Assembly (NCBI GenBank): GCA_030146875.1
Contig: JASLAX010000027.1
Span: 1-37,100 of the forward strand
Direction of reading: 5' to 3'
DNA length: 37,100 nt
Origin: Longimicrobiaceae bacterium
GTDB lineage: Bacteria > Gemmatimonadota > Gemmatimonadetes > Longimicrobiales > Longimicrobiaceae
In this document: piece after piece, positions 21,807 to 29,349 of the stretch
Position numbering within the stretch: the stretch's first letter is position 1
Layout of the letters: every line of letters begins with the position of its first letter
Notes under the pieces: model-generated
Told to the model about the DNA's origin: nothing
Database searches by the model: none
What the model saw: the letters and a program-made list of their open reading frames with translations, nothing else
Made by a program: the position numbers and the translations under genes

Positions 21807-24448
21807 CCGTCCACCAGCAGCGGGCGGAGCTGCTCCAGCACGGCGGCGGTGTCGTCCGCCACGATGAGCAGGACGTCGCCCTCGCCCATCACCTCCAGGG
21901 CGCGCGCCACGGCCTCGGGCTCGGGGAGCACCGTCTCGATCCCTTCCTGGGGCACCCCCGCCTCGCGCACGCCCTCCGCGATGATGCGCGCGGTCTCGCC
22001 CTCCGCCCGGCCGCGGCGGTACTTCGGGTGCTCCTTCACGATCACGTGGTCCAGCCCCGCCGCCGCGCGCCCCAGCTCGCGCAGGTCCTCGTCGCGCCGG
22101 TCGCCGGGCATGGTGAAGACGCCGATTCGACGCCGCCCCGGCATCCGCCGCGCCAGGTCGACCAGCGCCGCCACGGCCGCCGGGTTGTGCGCGTAGTCCA
22201 CCACGATGGGACCGCGCGCCGTCCGCAGCACGTTCATCCGCCCCGGCGTGACGTTCTCCCCCGGCAGGAAGGCGAGCAGGCCCGCCCGGATAGCCGCCGC
22301 GTCCATCCCCATCGCCTCGGCGGCGCAGACGGCCGCCAGCACGTTCCAGAGCTGGAAGCGCGCGGCGCCGCCCAGCGTCAGCGGCACCTCCTCCACCGTC
22401 GCCACCACCACGCGCTCCGCGCCGCGGCGCAGGACGAACGCCTCGCGCCCTCCCTCGTCCTCCACCACCCCCGCCGTGCCCCCGACCGCCAGGTGCCGCG
22501 CGACCGAGGAGCCCGCTTCCGCACCCGCGGTGGAGATCAGCACCACCTCTCCGCGCGTCCGCTCGCGCATGGCCAGCACGAGCGGGTCGTCGGCGTTCAG
22601 AACCGTCCGCCCTCCGGGACGCACCGCGCCGGCGATCACCGCCTTCACGTCCGCCAGCCGCTCCACGGTGTCGATGCCGCGCATCCCCAGGTGGTCGGAG
22701 GTGACGTTGAGGACCACGCCCACGTCGCAGGCGTCGTAGCCCAGCCCGCCGCGCAGGATGCCTCCGCGCGCCGTCTCCAGCACGGCCACGTCCACCCCGG
22801 GGTGGGAGAGGACGACCGCGGCGGAGAGGGGGCCGGTCAGGTCGCCCTCCAGGAGCAGGTCGCCGCGGTAGTAGACGCCGTCCGTCGTGGTGTACCCCAC
22901 GCGAGCGCCGCCCAGGCCCAGGAGGTGGGCGATCAGCCGCGTGGTCGTCGTCTTCCCGTTCGTCCCCGTGACGGCGACGACGGGGATCGTCGCCTCCGTC
23001 CCCGGCGGGAAGAGCATGTCCAGGATGGCGCCCGGCACGTCCCGCGGCTCGCCGCCGTTGGGATGGACGTGCATCAGGATCCCCGGCGAGGCGTTCACCT
23101 CGATGATCGAGGCGCCGTTGGCGGGAAAGGGCACGGAGATGTCCGGCGTGAGGACGTCGATCCCCGCCACGTCCAGCCCCACGAGCCCCGCCGCCAGCTC
23201 GCAGAGGGCGCGGTTGCGCGGGTGGATCTCGTCCGTGCGGTCGATGGCGGTGCCGCCGGTGGAGATGTTGGCGGTGCCGCGGAGCTGCACGGCCTCCCCC
23301 GCCCGCGGCACGCTCGCCCACGAAAAGCCGTGCCGGGCGAGATACGCCTCGGTGAGCGCGTCCATCGGGAGCGGCATCAGCCTCGCCTCCCGGTGGTGGA
23401 GGCGGCGGGCGGGGTCGCGGTTGACCTCCTCCGCCAGCTCGCGGATCGTCCGCCGCCCGTCGCCCACCACGTGCGCGGGGATGCGCTCGGCCACGGCGAC
23501 CACGCGCCCGTCCACCACCACCACGCGGTGGTCGCGGCCTTCCACGAAGCGCTCCACGACCACCGTGGGGTTCTCCGCCACGGCCACCTCCCAGGCGGCG
23601 CGGACGTCGGCCTCGTCCTCCAGCCGGCCGGAGATGCCCCGGCCGTCGTTGGCGTCCAGCGGCTTGAGCAGGACGGGAAAGCCCAGGTCGCGCGCCGCGT
23701 CCAGCGCCTCCTCCACCGCGGTCGCCGTGGTCCCGCGCGGAGCGGGGAGGCCGGCGCGGGCCAGCACGCGCTTGGTGCGGTCCTTGTGCGAGGTCAGGTC
23801 CGTGGCGATGACGCTGGTGGAGTCGGTCATGGTGGCGTCGATGCGCCGCTGGCGCGCGCCCAGGCCGAGCTGCACCACCTGCTCGCCGGGAAGGCGGCGG
23901 AAGGGGATCCCCCTCCGCCGCGCCGCCTGCAGCATCACCGTGAGCGTGGGCCCCGGCCGCGACTCCTGGTCCACCTCGAAGAGCCGCCGCAGCGTCCTCT
24001 CCACCTCCGCGTCCTCGCCGTGGAGGAGACGGCGGAGCAGGGCGCCGGCCTCGTACAGGCTCTCCACGCCCAGCCCCTCCTCCTCGTACTCCACCACCAC
24101 CTGCGCGGCCTCGTTCGCGCCGGCCGGCTCCCAGGCGGAGAAGCGGACCGGCGTGCCGTACCGCGACTGCAGCTCCACGGCGACGGCCCCCACCAGCTCC
24201 GCCCACCCGCCGCCGAGCCGCACCACGTCCGCCGGGCACCCGGCGCGCCCGTCGCGCTGCACGCACGCCTCCGCCGCCGGCAGCGCGGCCTCCAGGCGCT
24301 CGGCCAGCCCCGCGACCTCCCGCGGCGAGGCGGGGAGGCCGCCGGTCTCCACCTCGCCCGCGGCCACGGGGCCGGGGCGCCAGAGGTTGGGGCCGCGCAG
24401 GGCGCGGACGCGGCGGACGCGCAGGTCCTCGGCGGGATACGGGGGCAT
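21803..24448 (-). CDS. cphA: Cyanophycin synthetase
   Basis: An 881-residue CphA1-type cyanophycin synthetase, which builds the storage polymer multi-L-arginyl-poly-L-aspartate from Asp, Arg and ATP. Seen: N-domain start VRRVRALRGPNLW (11-23), ATP-grasp domain about 165-480 with TSHKDRTKR (219-226), VLLKPLDANDGRGI (259-272), and IIEVNASPGILMH (448-460), and a Mur-ligase-like domain with P-loop VTGTNGKTTTTRL (493-505), LETARGGILRGGLGYD and VVDYAHNP. Length matches full-length CphA (about 870-900). No Shine-Dalgarno was obvious at the chosen ATG. No cyanophycinase or isoaspartyl dipeptidase is seen in the window; an alpha/beta hydrolase overlaps its 3' end. Confidence 0.95.
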   Translation of the reverse strand: MPPYPAEDLRVRRVRALRGPNLWRPGPVAAGEVETGGLPASPREVAGLAERLEAALPAAEACVQRDGRAGCPADVVRLGGGWAELVGAVAVELQSRYGTPVRFSAWEPAGANEAAQVVVEYEEEGLGVESLYEAGALLRRLLHGEDAEVERTLRRLFEVDQESRPGPTLTVMLQAARRRGIPFRRLPGEQVVQLGLGARQRRIDATMTDSTSVIATDLTSHKDRTKRVLARAGLPAPRGTTATAVEEALDAARDLGFPVLLKPLDANDGRGISGRLEDEADVRAAWEVAVAENPTVVVERFVEGRDHRVVVVDGRVVAVAERIPAHVVGDGRRTIRELAEEVNRDPARRLHHREARLMPLPMDALTEAYLARHGFSWASVPRAGEAVQLRGTANISTGGTAIDRTDEIHPRNRALCELAAGLVGLDVAGIDVLTPDISVPFPANGASIIEVNASPGILMHVHPNGGEPRDVPGAILDMLFPPGTEATIPVVAVTGTNGKTTTTRLIAHLLGLGGARVGYTTTDGVYYRGDLLLEGDLTGPLSAAVVLSHPGVDVAVLETARGGILRGGLGYDACDVGVVLNVTSDHLGMRGIDTVERLADVKAVIAGAVRPGGRTVLNADDPLVLAMRERTRGEVVLISTAGAEAGSSVARHLAVGGTAGVVEDEGGREAFVLRRGAERVVVATVEEVPLTLGGAARFQLWNVLAAVCAAEAMGMDAAAIRAGLLAFLPGENVTPGRMNVLRTARGPIVVDYAHNPAAVAALVDLARRMPGRRRIGVFTMPGDRRDEDLRELGRAAAGLDHVIVKEHPKYRRGRAEGETARIIAEGVREAGVPQEGIETVLPEPEAVARALEVMGEGDVLLIVADDTAAVLEQLRPLLVDG

Positions 24449-24763
24449 GTCGGTCAACGGGCCTTCGCGGAAGGAGGGACTCGGGGCGAACGATGCCGGC
24501 GCGGACGGAGCCCACCTCCCCGCTCTCCGGCTCCCGGCCCCGACGCAGCACGAAAGAGGCCGGAACGCCGTCCCGCGGCGCCGACCCCGCCGGCCCGCCG
24601 TCCGGCGCCTCCGCCTCGGGCCGCGGGGGCCGGAGTCGCACCGGACGTACCCGGCCCCGTAGCACAGCGGACGCGCGGGTTTCCGCTCCGTCGCTCGCGG
24701 CTCGGCGCCGGGTGCGATACCTTGGGCGGGCCCAGCCGACCGCACCCGTGATGGAGCCGAGCC
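24449..24763. other. Divergent intergenic region cphA / tRNA-binding gene
   Basis: A 315-bp divergent region with no ORF judged real. A TACCTT box about 30 bp before the plus-strand start could be a -10, but no convincing -35 accompanies it. No repeat or known operator was recognised. Confidence 0.4.
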
Positions 24764-25417
24764 TTGCACGTAAGCGACACCCTTCTCCGCCACCGCGTCC
24801 CCGGCCTGCCGGCGGAGCCCGACGCCATCGCCGCCCTGCTGCGCGAGCGCGACGTCACCGTCGCCAGCGTGGTGCCGCTCGCCGAGCTGCTGCGCCCCGT
24901 CGTCGTGGGGCGCGTGGAGACGCTGACGCAGCACCCCAACGCCGACCGCCTGAAGGTGTGCGTGGTGGACGACGGCACGGAGACGCGCCTGCAGATCGTC
25001 ACCGGGGCCGACAACGTGCAGGCCGGCGCGCTGTATCCCTTGATCCGGGGAGGCACGTCGCTGCCCAGCGGACGGAAGATCAAGCGCGGGAAGCTGCGCG
25101 GCGAGGTGTCGGAGGGGATGCTGGGGTCGGCCGACGAGCTGGAGCTGGGGACCGACCACGCCGGCCTGCTCACGCTGCCGGAGGGCCTGACGCCCGGCAC
25201 CCCGCTCCCCGACGCCATGCCCGTGGACGGATACGTGTTCGTGCTGGAAGGCGTGGACGACGTGGAGGACGTCGTGCGCGCCCTGGGCGGCGAGGCGCGC
25301 CCGAAGGAGGAAGCCGCGCCGGCGTCCGCCGAGGACCGGAATGCCTCGACGTCGAGTGAGACGGAGACGGCGCCGAAGCCGGAGACGGGGCCGAGGCCCG
25401 AGACGCCGTCCGCCTGA
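24764..25417 (+). CDS. Stand-alone PheT-B1/YtpR-like tRNA-binding protein
   Basis: A 217-residue protein built on a single tRNA_bind (EMAP/OB) domain. Residues ~45-150 match the N-terminal B1 domain of phenylalanyl-tRNA synthetase beta: VVVGRVETLTQHPNADRL, LQIVTGADNVQAGAL, PSGRKIKRGKLRGEVSEGML and GLLTLPEGLTPGTPL. Everything downstream in PheT (B3, B5, catalytic-like and FDX-ACB) is absent, so this is like YtpR rather than PheT. The last ~45 residues are a Ser/Thr/Glu/Pro-rich disordered tail. TTG start with GGAG seven bases upstream. It is followed by ddl after 85 bp. Function, perhaps tRNA or RNA binding or chaperone-like, is inferred. Confidence 0.85.
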   Translation: MHVSDTLLRHRVPGLPAEPDAIAALLRERDVTVASVVPLAELLRPVVVGRVETLTQHPNADRLKVCVVDDGTETRLQIVTGADNVQAGALYPLIRGGTSLPSGRKIKRGKLRGEVSEGMLGSADELELGTDHAGLLTLPEGLTPGTPLPDAMPVDGYVFVLEGVDDVEDVVRALGGEARPKEEAAPASAEDRNASTSSETETAPKPETGPRPETPSA

Positions 25418-25502
25418 TCTCCCTCCCCGGGGGAGAGCGAGCCCTGCATCGTGCGACGCGCCGTGGTGTCCCACGTCCGAGACCCTGAACCCAGGTGAGC
25501 CG

Positions 25503-26519
25503 ATGAAGGTGGCCGTGCTGTTCGGGGGGACCAGCGAGGAGCGCGACGTCTCCATCGCCAGCGGCGCGCAGGTGGTGTCGGCGCTGCGCAAGGCGGGGCA
25601 CGACGTGATCGCGGTGGACACCGCGCGCGGCGTGCTGGCCGCGGCGGACGAGCGGCTGCTGCTCACCGCCGGCGTCGCGGCCGTGCCGCCGGGCGAGGCC
25701 GAGCTGAGCGCCGTCCGCGCCGGCGCCCCCGGCGCGCTGGCCGCCCCCGAGCTCCGCGAGGTGGACGTGGTCTTCCTGGCCCTGCACGGCGGGAGCGGAG
25801 AGGACGGGACGCTGCAGGCGCTGCTCGACCTGACCGGCATCCTCTACACCGGGAGCGGCCACCGCGCGAGCGCCGTGGCCATGGACAAGGACCTCTCCAA
25901 GCGCCTCTTTCGCGCGGCCGGCGTACCCACGGCCGACTGGCTGATGTCGCCCGTCACGGCGGAGGAGGTGGAGGCGGCGCTCGGCTGGCCCGTCGTCGTC
26001 AAGCCGAACCAGCAGGGCTCCACCGTCGGCCTCTCCGTGGTCCACGCCCCCGGCGAGCTGGCCGCGGCGCTGGAGACGGCGCACCGCTACGACGACGAGG
26101 TGATGGTGGAGCGCTTCGTCCCCGGGCGCGAGCTGACGGTGGGCGTGCTGGAGGACCGCGCCCTGGCCGTGGGCGAGATCGTGCCGCGCGGCGAGATCTT
26201 CGACTACGAGAGCAAGTACCAGGAGGGCGGGGCGGTGGAGGTCTTCCCCGCCGACCTTCCGGAGGAGACCAGCGAGCGCGTTCGCGACCTGGGCCTCGCC
26301 GTGCACCGCGCCTTGAAGCTGGAGGGATACTCGCGCGTGGACTTTCGCATGGACGCGGAGGGCGGCCTCTGGTGCCTGGAGGTCAACACGCTTCCGGGGA
26401 TGACGCGCACCTCGCTCCTCCCGCAGTCCGCCGCCGCGGCGGGCGTCTCCTTCCCCGACCTCTGCGACCGCATCTGCCGCCTGGCGCTGGAGCGGGCGGA
26501 GCGGAAGAAGCGCGTCTGA
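25503..26519 (+). CDS. ddl: D-alanine--D-alanine ligase
   Basis: A 338-residue Ddl, an ATP-grasp enzyme joining two D-alanines for peptidoglycan. Seen: FGGTSEERDVSIASG (7-21), ALHGGSGEDGTLQ with the catalytic loop near 93-105, MDKDLSKRLF, VVKPNQQGSTVGLSVV (ATP-binding lid), and LEVNTLPGMT at the C-terminus. Start 25503 has AGGTGA five bases upstream; the longer ORF would add an unlike N-terminus. The next gene, an SGNH hydrolase, begins 23 bp downstream, so these may share a message. Confidence 0.95.
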   Translation: MKVAVLFGGTSEERDVSIASGAQVVSALRKAGHDVIAVDTARGVLAAADERLLLTAGVAAVPPGEAELSAVRAGAPGALAAPELREVDVVFLALHGGSGEDGTLQALLDLTGILYTGSGHRASAVAMDKDLSKRLFRAAGVPTADWLMSPVTAEEVEAALGWPVVVKPNQQGSTVGLSVVHAPGELAAALETAHRYDDEVMVERFVPGRELTVGVLEDRALAVGEIVPRGEIFDYESKYQEGGAVEVFPADLPEETSERVRDLGLAVHRALKLEGYSRVDFRMDAEGGLWCLEVNTLPGMTRTSLLPQSAAAAGVSFPDLCDRICRLALERAERKKRV

Positions 26520-26531
26520 GGTTCCGGACGG

Positions 26532-26538
26532 AGGAGGT
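26532..26538 (+). promoter_or_regulatory. Perfect Shine-Dalgarno for SGNH gene
   Basis: AGGAGGT at 26532-26538 is a full anti-16S match and lies 4 bases before CTG at 26543, the only initiator-like codon at that distance in the SGNH frame. It decides the start of the next gene. Confidence 0.55.
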
Positions 26539-26542
26539 CCGG

Positions 26543-27283
26543 CTGCGGGCGGCGACGGCGGCGTCGCTCGTCCTCCTCCCCGCGATCGGGGTGCAGGGGC
26601 GGCTCGTGCGGCGGCGGGTGCCGCTGCTTCCGGAGGCGGGCGGCCCGCGGGAGGGCCGGGTGGAGGGCACGGAGCCGGCCCTCCGGCTGCTCGTCCTGGG
26701 CGAGTCCACCGCGGCGGGGATCGGGGCCGAGCACCACGAGGAGTCCGTCGGGGGGACGACGGCGCGCGGGCTGGCCGCGGCCACCGGGCGCGCCGTTCGC
26801 TGGCGCGTGGTGGGGAAGGGCGGCGCGACGGCGCGGAGCGTCCGCGTGGAGCTTCTTCGCCGGGCGGGAGCGGTGGAGGCGGACGCCGTGGTCGTGACCC
26901 TGGGCGTGAACGACACGCTGAAGTTCAGCGGGTGGTGGCGCTGGACCAGGGACCTCGGCGCGCTGGTGGAGGACCTGCGGGCGCGCTGCGGCCCCGTGCC
27001 GGTCGTGATCGCCGCCGTTCCCCCGATGGGGCGCTTCCCCGCGCTCCCGCACCCCCTCCGCTGGTTCCTGGGCGTCCGCGCGCGAATGCTGGACGCGGCG
27101 GCGGCCGCGTTCGCGGAGCGGACGGGGGGCGTGGCGCACCTGCCGCTCCCGTTCGACCCGGGGGCGGACGTGGGACCCTACTTCTGCCGCGACGGCTTCC
27201 ATCCGTCCCCGCGCGGCTACGCCGTCTGGGGCGACGCGCTGGGACGAGCGGCGGCGCACCTCCTCCGCGAAGGGGCGGGCTGA
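26543..27283 (+). CDS. SGNH/GDSL-type hydrolase
   Basis: A 246-residue SGNH hydrolase if it starts at CTG 26543. Seen: N-terminal hydrophobic segment (AASLVLLPAIGVQG), block I VLGESTAAGIG with S55, block II Gly around GKGG (91-94), block III GVND with N123, and block V RDGFHPS with D217 and H220, giving the full SGNH set. Such enzymes are esterases or lipases of broad specificity. Start choice: an exact AGGAGGT lies before the CTG, whereas the first GTG in frame (26591) has no ribosome site and would cut the N-terminal helix; the start at 26372 would overlap ddl by 148 bp. The gene lies 23 bp after ddl. Confidence 0.82.
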   Translation: MRAATAASLVLLPAIGVQGRLVRRRVPLLPEAGGPREGRVEGTEPALRLLVLGESTAAGIGAEHHEESVGGTTARGLAAATGRAVRWRVVGKGGATARSVRVELLRRAGAVEADAVVVTLGVNDTLKFSGWWRWTRDLGALVEDLRARCGPVPVVIAAVPPMGRFPALPHPLRWFLGVRARMLDAAAAAFAERTGGVAHLPLPFDPGADVGPYFCRDGFHPSPRGYAVWGDALGRAAAHLLREGAG

Positions 27284-27392
27284 CGGCTGGCCGTCCTCCT
27301 TTCCGACGAGGCGACGGGTCCGTGCGTCGGAGCTCGCGCCGCGGAATTCGCCGTTCCGGCGGCACCGTCCCCCTCCACAGGCTCCCCTTCCC

Positions 27393-27938
27393 GTGCTCCA
27401 GACCGAACGCCTCCTCCTGCGCCCGCTGCGCGAGTCCGACATGCCCGCCTTCGCCGCGTACCGCGCGGACCCCGAGGTGTCGCGCTACCAGAGCTGGATC
27501 GGCTGCTCGGAGGAGGAAGCGCGCTCGCTGCTGGAGGAGCAGAGGCGCACGGTGGCGTTCGCGCCCGGCACCTGGCTGCAGCTCGCGATGGAGCTCCAGG
27601 GTGGCGGCGCCCTGGTCGGAGACTGCGCCGTCCACGTGCTGGAGGACGCGCGGCTGGCGGAGATCGGCTTCACCCTGGCCCCCGCGCACCAGGGTCGCGG
27701 GTACGCAACGGAGGCGGTGCGGGCGGTGCTGGACCACCTGTTCGCCGCCCGCGAAGCGCACCGCGTCTCCGCCGTGGTCGACGCGCGGAACGCGCCGTCC
27801 GTCGCGCTGCTCGAGCGCGTGGGAATGCGGCGCGAGGCGCACTTCGTCCGCGCCGCGTGGTTCAAGGGCGAGTGGGCGGACGAGTACGTGTACGCGGTGC
27901 TGCGGGACGAGTGGACGGCCTCGCCGGCCGCAGGTTGA
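27393..27938 (+). CDS. GNAT family N-acetyltransferase (RimJ/RimL-like)
   Basis: A 181-residue GNAT enzyme. Seen: N-terminal LQTERLLLRPLRESDMPAF, the strand EIGFTLAPAHQGRGYATEAV containing the acetyl-CoA loop (Q-G-R-G-Y-A), and DARNAPSVALLERVGMRREAHF, the usual C-terminal motif. GTG start. A different member of the family lies at 14992-15597. It may act on small amines, antibiotics or protein N-termini; this cannot be told. It ends before a 302-bp gap that precedes infA. Confidence 0.9.
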   Translation: MLQTERLLLRPLRESDMPAFAAYRADPEVSRYQSWIGCSEEEARSLLEEQRRTVAFAPGTWLQLAMELQGGGALVGDCAVHVLEDARLAEIGFTLAPAHQGRGYATEAVRAVLDHLFAAREAHRVSAVVDARNAPSVALLERVGMRREAHFVRAAWFKGEWADEYVYAVLRDEWTASPAAG

Positions 27939-28240
27939 CCGAGCCTCGGGCGCCGGGGCGAGAGCGCCGGCGGACGTCCGGCGGGAGAGGCGGGAGGACG
28001 CCGGGCGGGCCGCTCCGGGAGGCCGGGCGACCCCCCCGGGACGGACGTCCCGGAGCGCGGGAGGGGCCGTTCCGCGGGCCGGGGGAACCCGGGGGCGTTT
28101 CGCGGGTACGGGATGCGTCTCGCCCGGGGGCCCCTTTCCAGGGTCGCCGAGCGGCGATCCCCCCGCGGTGCTCGTCGTCCGCAGACGCGTCCCGGCGGGC
28201 CTCTGTTTTTTCTAGGGGGAGCTCCCCCGGAAGGAGTCGG
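27939..28240. other. Very GC-rich gap before infA
   Basis: No believable gene is seen in these 302 bp. It is extremely G/C-rich with low-complexity G and C runs, then ends in a T-run (28205-28211) and the 14-bp palindrome at 28215-28228. It may carry the infA leader. Confidence 0.5.
28215..28228. promoter_or_regulatory. Palindrome in the infA leader
   Basis: GGGGGAGCTCCCCC is a perfect palindrome just after TTTTTTCTA and 12 bp before infA. The T-run is on the wrong side for a terminator of plus-strand transcription, so a leader hairpin or protein-binding site is more likely. Confidence 0.4.
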
Positions 28241-28462
28241 ATGGCGAAGGAAGAAGGCATTGTCGTAGACGGGCTGGTCACCGAGGTGCTTCCGGACCGG
28301 ATGTACCGGGTCAAGCTGGACAACGGGCACATCGTGCTCGCCTACGGCGCCGGGAAGATGTCGAAGTTCAAGATCCGCGTCCTGGAAGGCGACCGCGTCA
28401 CGCTGTCCCTCTCTCCGTACGACCTTACGCGCGGCCGGATCACGTACCGTCACAAGACCTGA
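28241..28462 (+). CDS. infA: Translation initiation factor IF-1
   Basis: A 73-residue IF-1, an OB-fold protein that binds the ribosomal A site during initiation. Seen: the typical start MAKEEGIVVDGLVTEVLPD, MYRVKLDNGHIVLAYGAGKM, and GDRVTLSLSPYDLTRGRITYR, the conserved end of the OB fold. Length is standard (about 72). AAGGAG lies four bases upstream. It is not in the usual ribosomal-protein operon here; a cold-shock gene follows after a small unknown ORF. Confidence 0.97.
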   Translation: MAKEEGIVVDGLVTEVLPDRMYRVKLDNGHIVLAYGAGKMSKFKIRVLEGDRVTLSLSPYDLTRGRITYRHKT

Positions 28463-28490
28463 GCTCCAGCCCACGGAAGAGGTACCACCG

Positions 28491-28754
28491 ATGTCGACGC
28501 ATGGGAACAGCGCCCGCCGGATCCGCCCGGAGGATCTGCACGTTGCGGGTAACGACCGTCCGGACTGGGTGGCGGGGACGCTGCGGATGCCGGGGATCGG
28601 GGAAGAGGTGCTTTGCGCGGGCGGCCCCGGCGTGGTGAGCGCCGTGCTGGGCAAGACCGGCGACGGAAGCCGTCTGCTGGAGATCCGGCTCGCGGATCCC
28701 GCCGCACGGCCGTTCTTCGCCGCGGCCTCGAACGTGCTTGTCGCTCCGGAATAG
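28491..28754 (+). CDS. Small protein of unknown function
   Basis: An 87-residue ORF between infA and the cold-shock gene, 28 bp after infA and 107 bp before the cold-shock start. It has AGAGG eight bases upstream, a basic start (NSARRIRPEDL), a GIGEEVLCAGGPGVVSAVLG block that could be a small beta unit, and a C-terminal EIRLADPAARPFFAA. There is no signal peptide or membrane segment. No family is recognised. Codon pattern and spacing favour it being real and co-transcribed with infA. Confidence 0.55.
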   Translation: MSTHGNSARRIRPEDLHVAGNDRPDWVAGTLRMPGIGEEVLCAGGPGVVSAVLGKTGDGSRLLEIRLADPAARPFFAAASNVLVAPE

Positions 28755-28861
28755 ACCGGTCGCGGCGCACTAGCCCGGAACCTGCTGCGACGGAAGCGTC
28801 GGGCGCGTCACCCCCGCCACGCGGGAGCCGCCCGGTCCACGACCACACAGCGGGAGGAGAG

Positions 28862-29263
28862 ATGGACGAGAGGCAAGGAACGGAGAAGGGCACGGTGAAG
28901 TGGTTCTCGCAGGAGAAGGGATACGGCTTCATCACCCGCGAGAGCGGACCGGACGTGTTCGTCCATCACAGCGCCATCCAGGGCAGCGGCTTCCGGACCC
29001 TCGCCGACGGTGAGGAGGTCGAGTTCGAGGTCGTGGAGGACGCCCGCGGCGTGAAGGCCGCCAACGTGGTGCGGCTCAACCCCCCCGCGGGCGGCGACGC
29101 CTCCGGCGGTGGCGGCGGACGTGGCGGCTACGGCGGTGGTGGTGGCGGCTACGGCGGTGGTGGTGGCGGCTACGGGGGTGGTGGTGGTGGCGGCCGCGGC
29201 CGCGGCGGCGGCTACGGCGGCGGCGGTGGCGGCGGAGGAGGGCGCGACCGCGGAGGCTGGTAG
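28862..29263 (+). CDS. Cold-shock domain protein with glycine-rich tail
   Basis: A 133-residue protein. Residues 6-72 are a cold-shock domain with RNP1 KGYGFI and RNP2 VFVHHS, expected to bind single-stranded nucleic acid and melt RNA structure. From about residue 78 the sequence is almost only Gly with Tyr and Arg in units of GYGGGGG and a final GRDRGGW, like RGG/GY tails of RNA-binding proteins (plant glycine-rich CSPs). GGAGG sits four bases upstream. The tail is encoded by near-identical 21-bp repeats. A bidirectional hairpin terminator follows. Bacterial CspA proteins are usually about 70 residues, so this is an extended form. Confidence 0.92.
   Translation: MDERQGTEKGTVKWFSQEKGYGFITRESGPDVFVHHSAIQGSGFRTLADGEEVEFEVVEDARGVKAANVVRLNPPAGGDASGGGGGRGGYGGGGGGYGGGGGGYGGGGGGGRGRGGGYGGGGGGGGGRDRGGW
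29126..29188 (+). repeat. Three 21-bp tandem repeats in the csp tail
   Basis: Units start at 29126, 29147 and 29168 with GGCTACGG and continue with GG(T/C) codons, each encoding GYGGGGG. Near-identity suggests recent expansion or slippage; such DNA is expected to vary in copy number. Confidence 0.8.
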
Positions 29264-29287
29264 CCCGCGGCTACGCGCGACGGAGAA

Positions 29288-29331
29288 CGAGAAAGGGGGG
29301 GAGGCCGCGGACGGCCTCCCCCCTTTTCTCG
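29288..29331. terminator. Bidirectional terminator after the cold-shock gene
   Basis: A 20-bp stem (29288-29307 with 29312-29331), CGGA loop, essentially fully paired, with TTTT inside the right arm and AAA in the left arm. It lies between the plus-strand cold-shock gene and the convergent minus-strand NTF2-like gene, and can serve both. Confidence 0.75.
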
Positions 29332-29349
29332 CGTTCGCTCCCGGCGCGG

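Noticed and set aside
24449..25840. N-terminal extension of cphA upstream to 25840
   Set aside because: The extension is Arg/His/Ala-rich without domain and overlaps the tRNA-binding gene and ddl; CphA homologues begin near 24448.
28205..28228. Terminator at the infA leader
   Set aside because: The T-run precedes the palindrome on the plus strand and gives an A-run on the minus strand, so neither orientation gives hairpin plus U-tract.
27857..28240. N-terminal extension of infA
   Set aside because: IF-1 is about 72 residues everywhere; the extension is Gly/Arg/Pro and covers the GC-rich gap.
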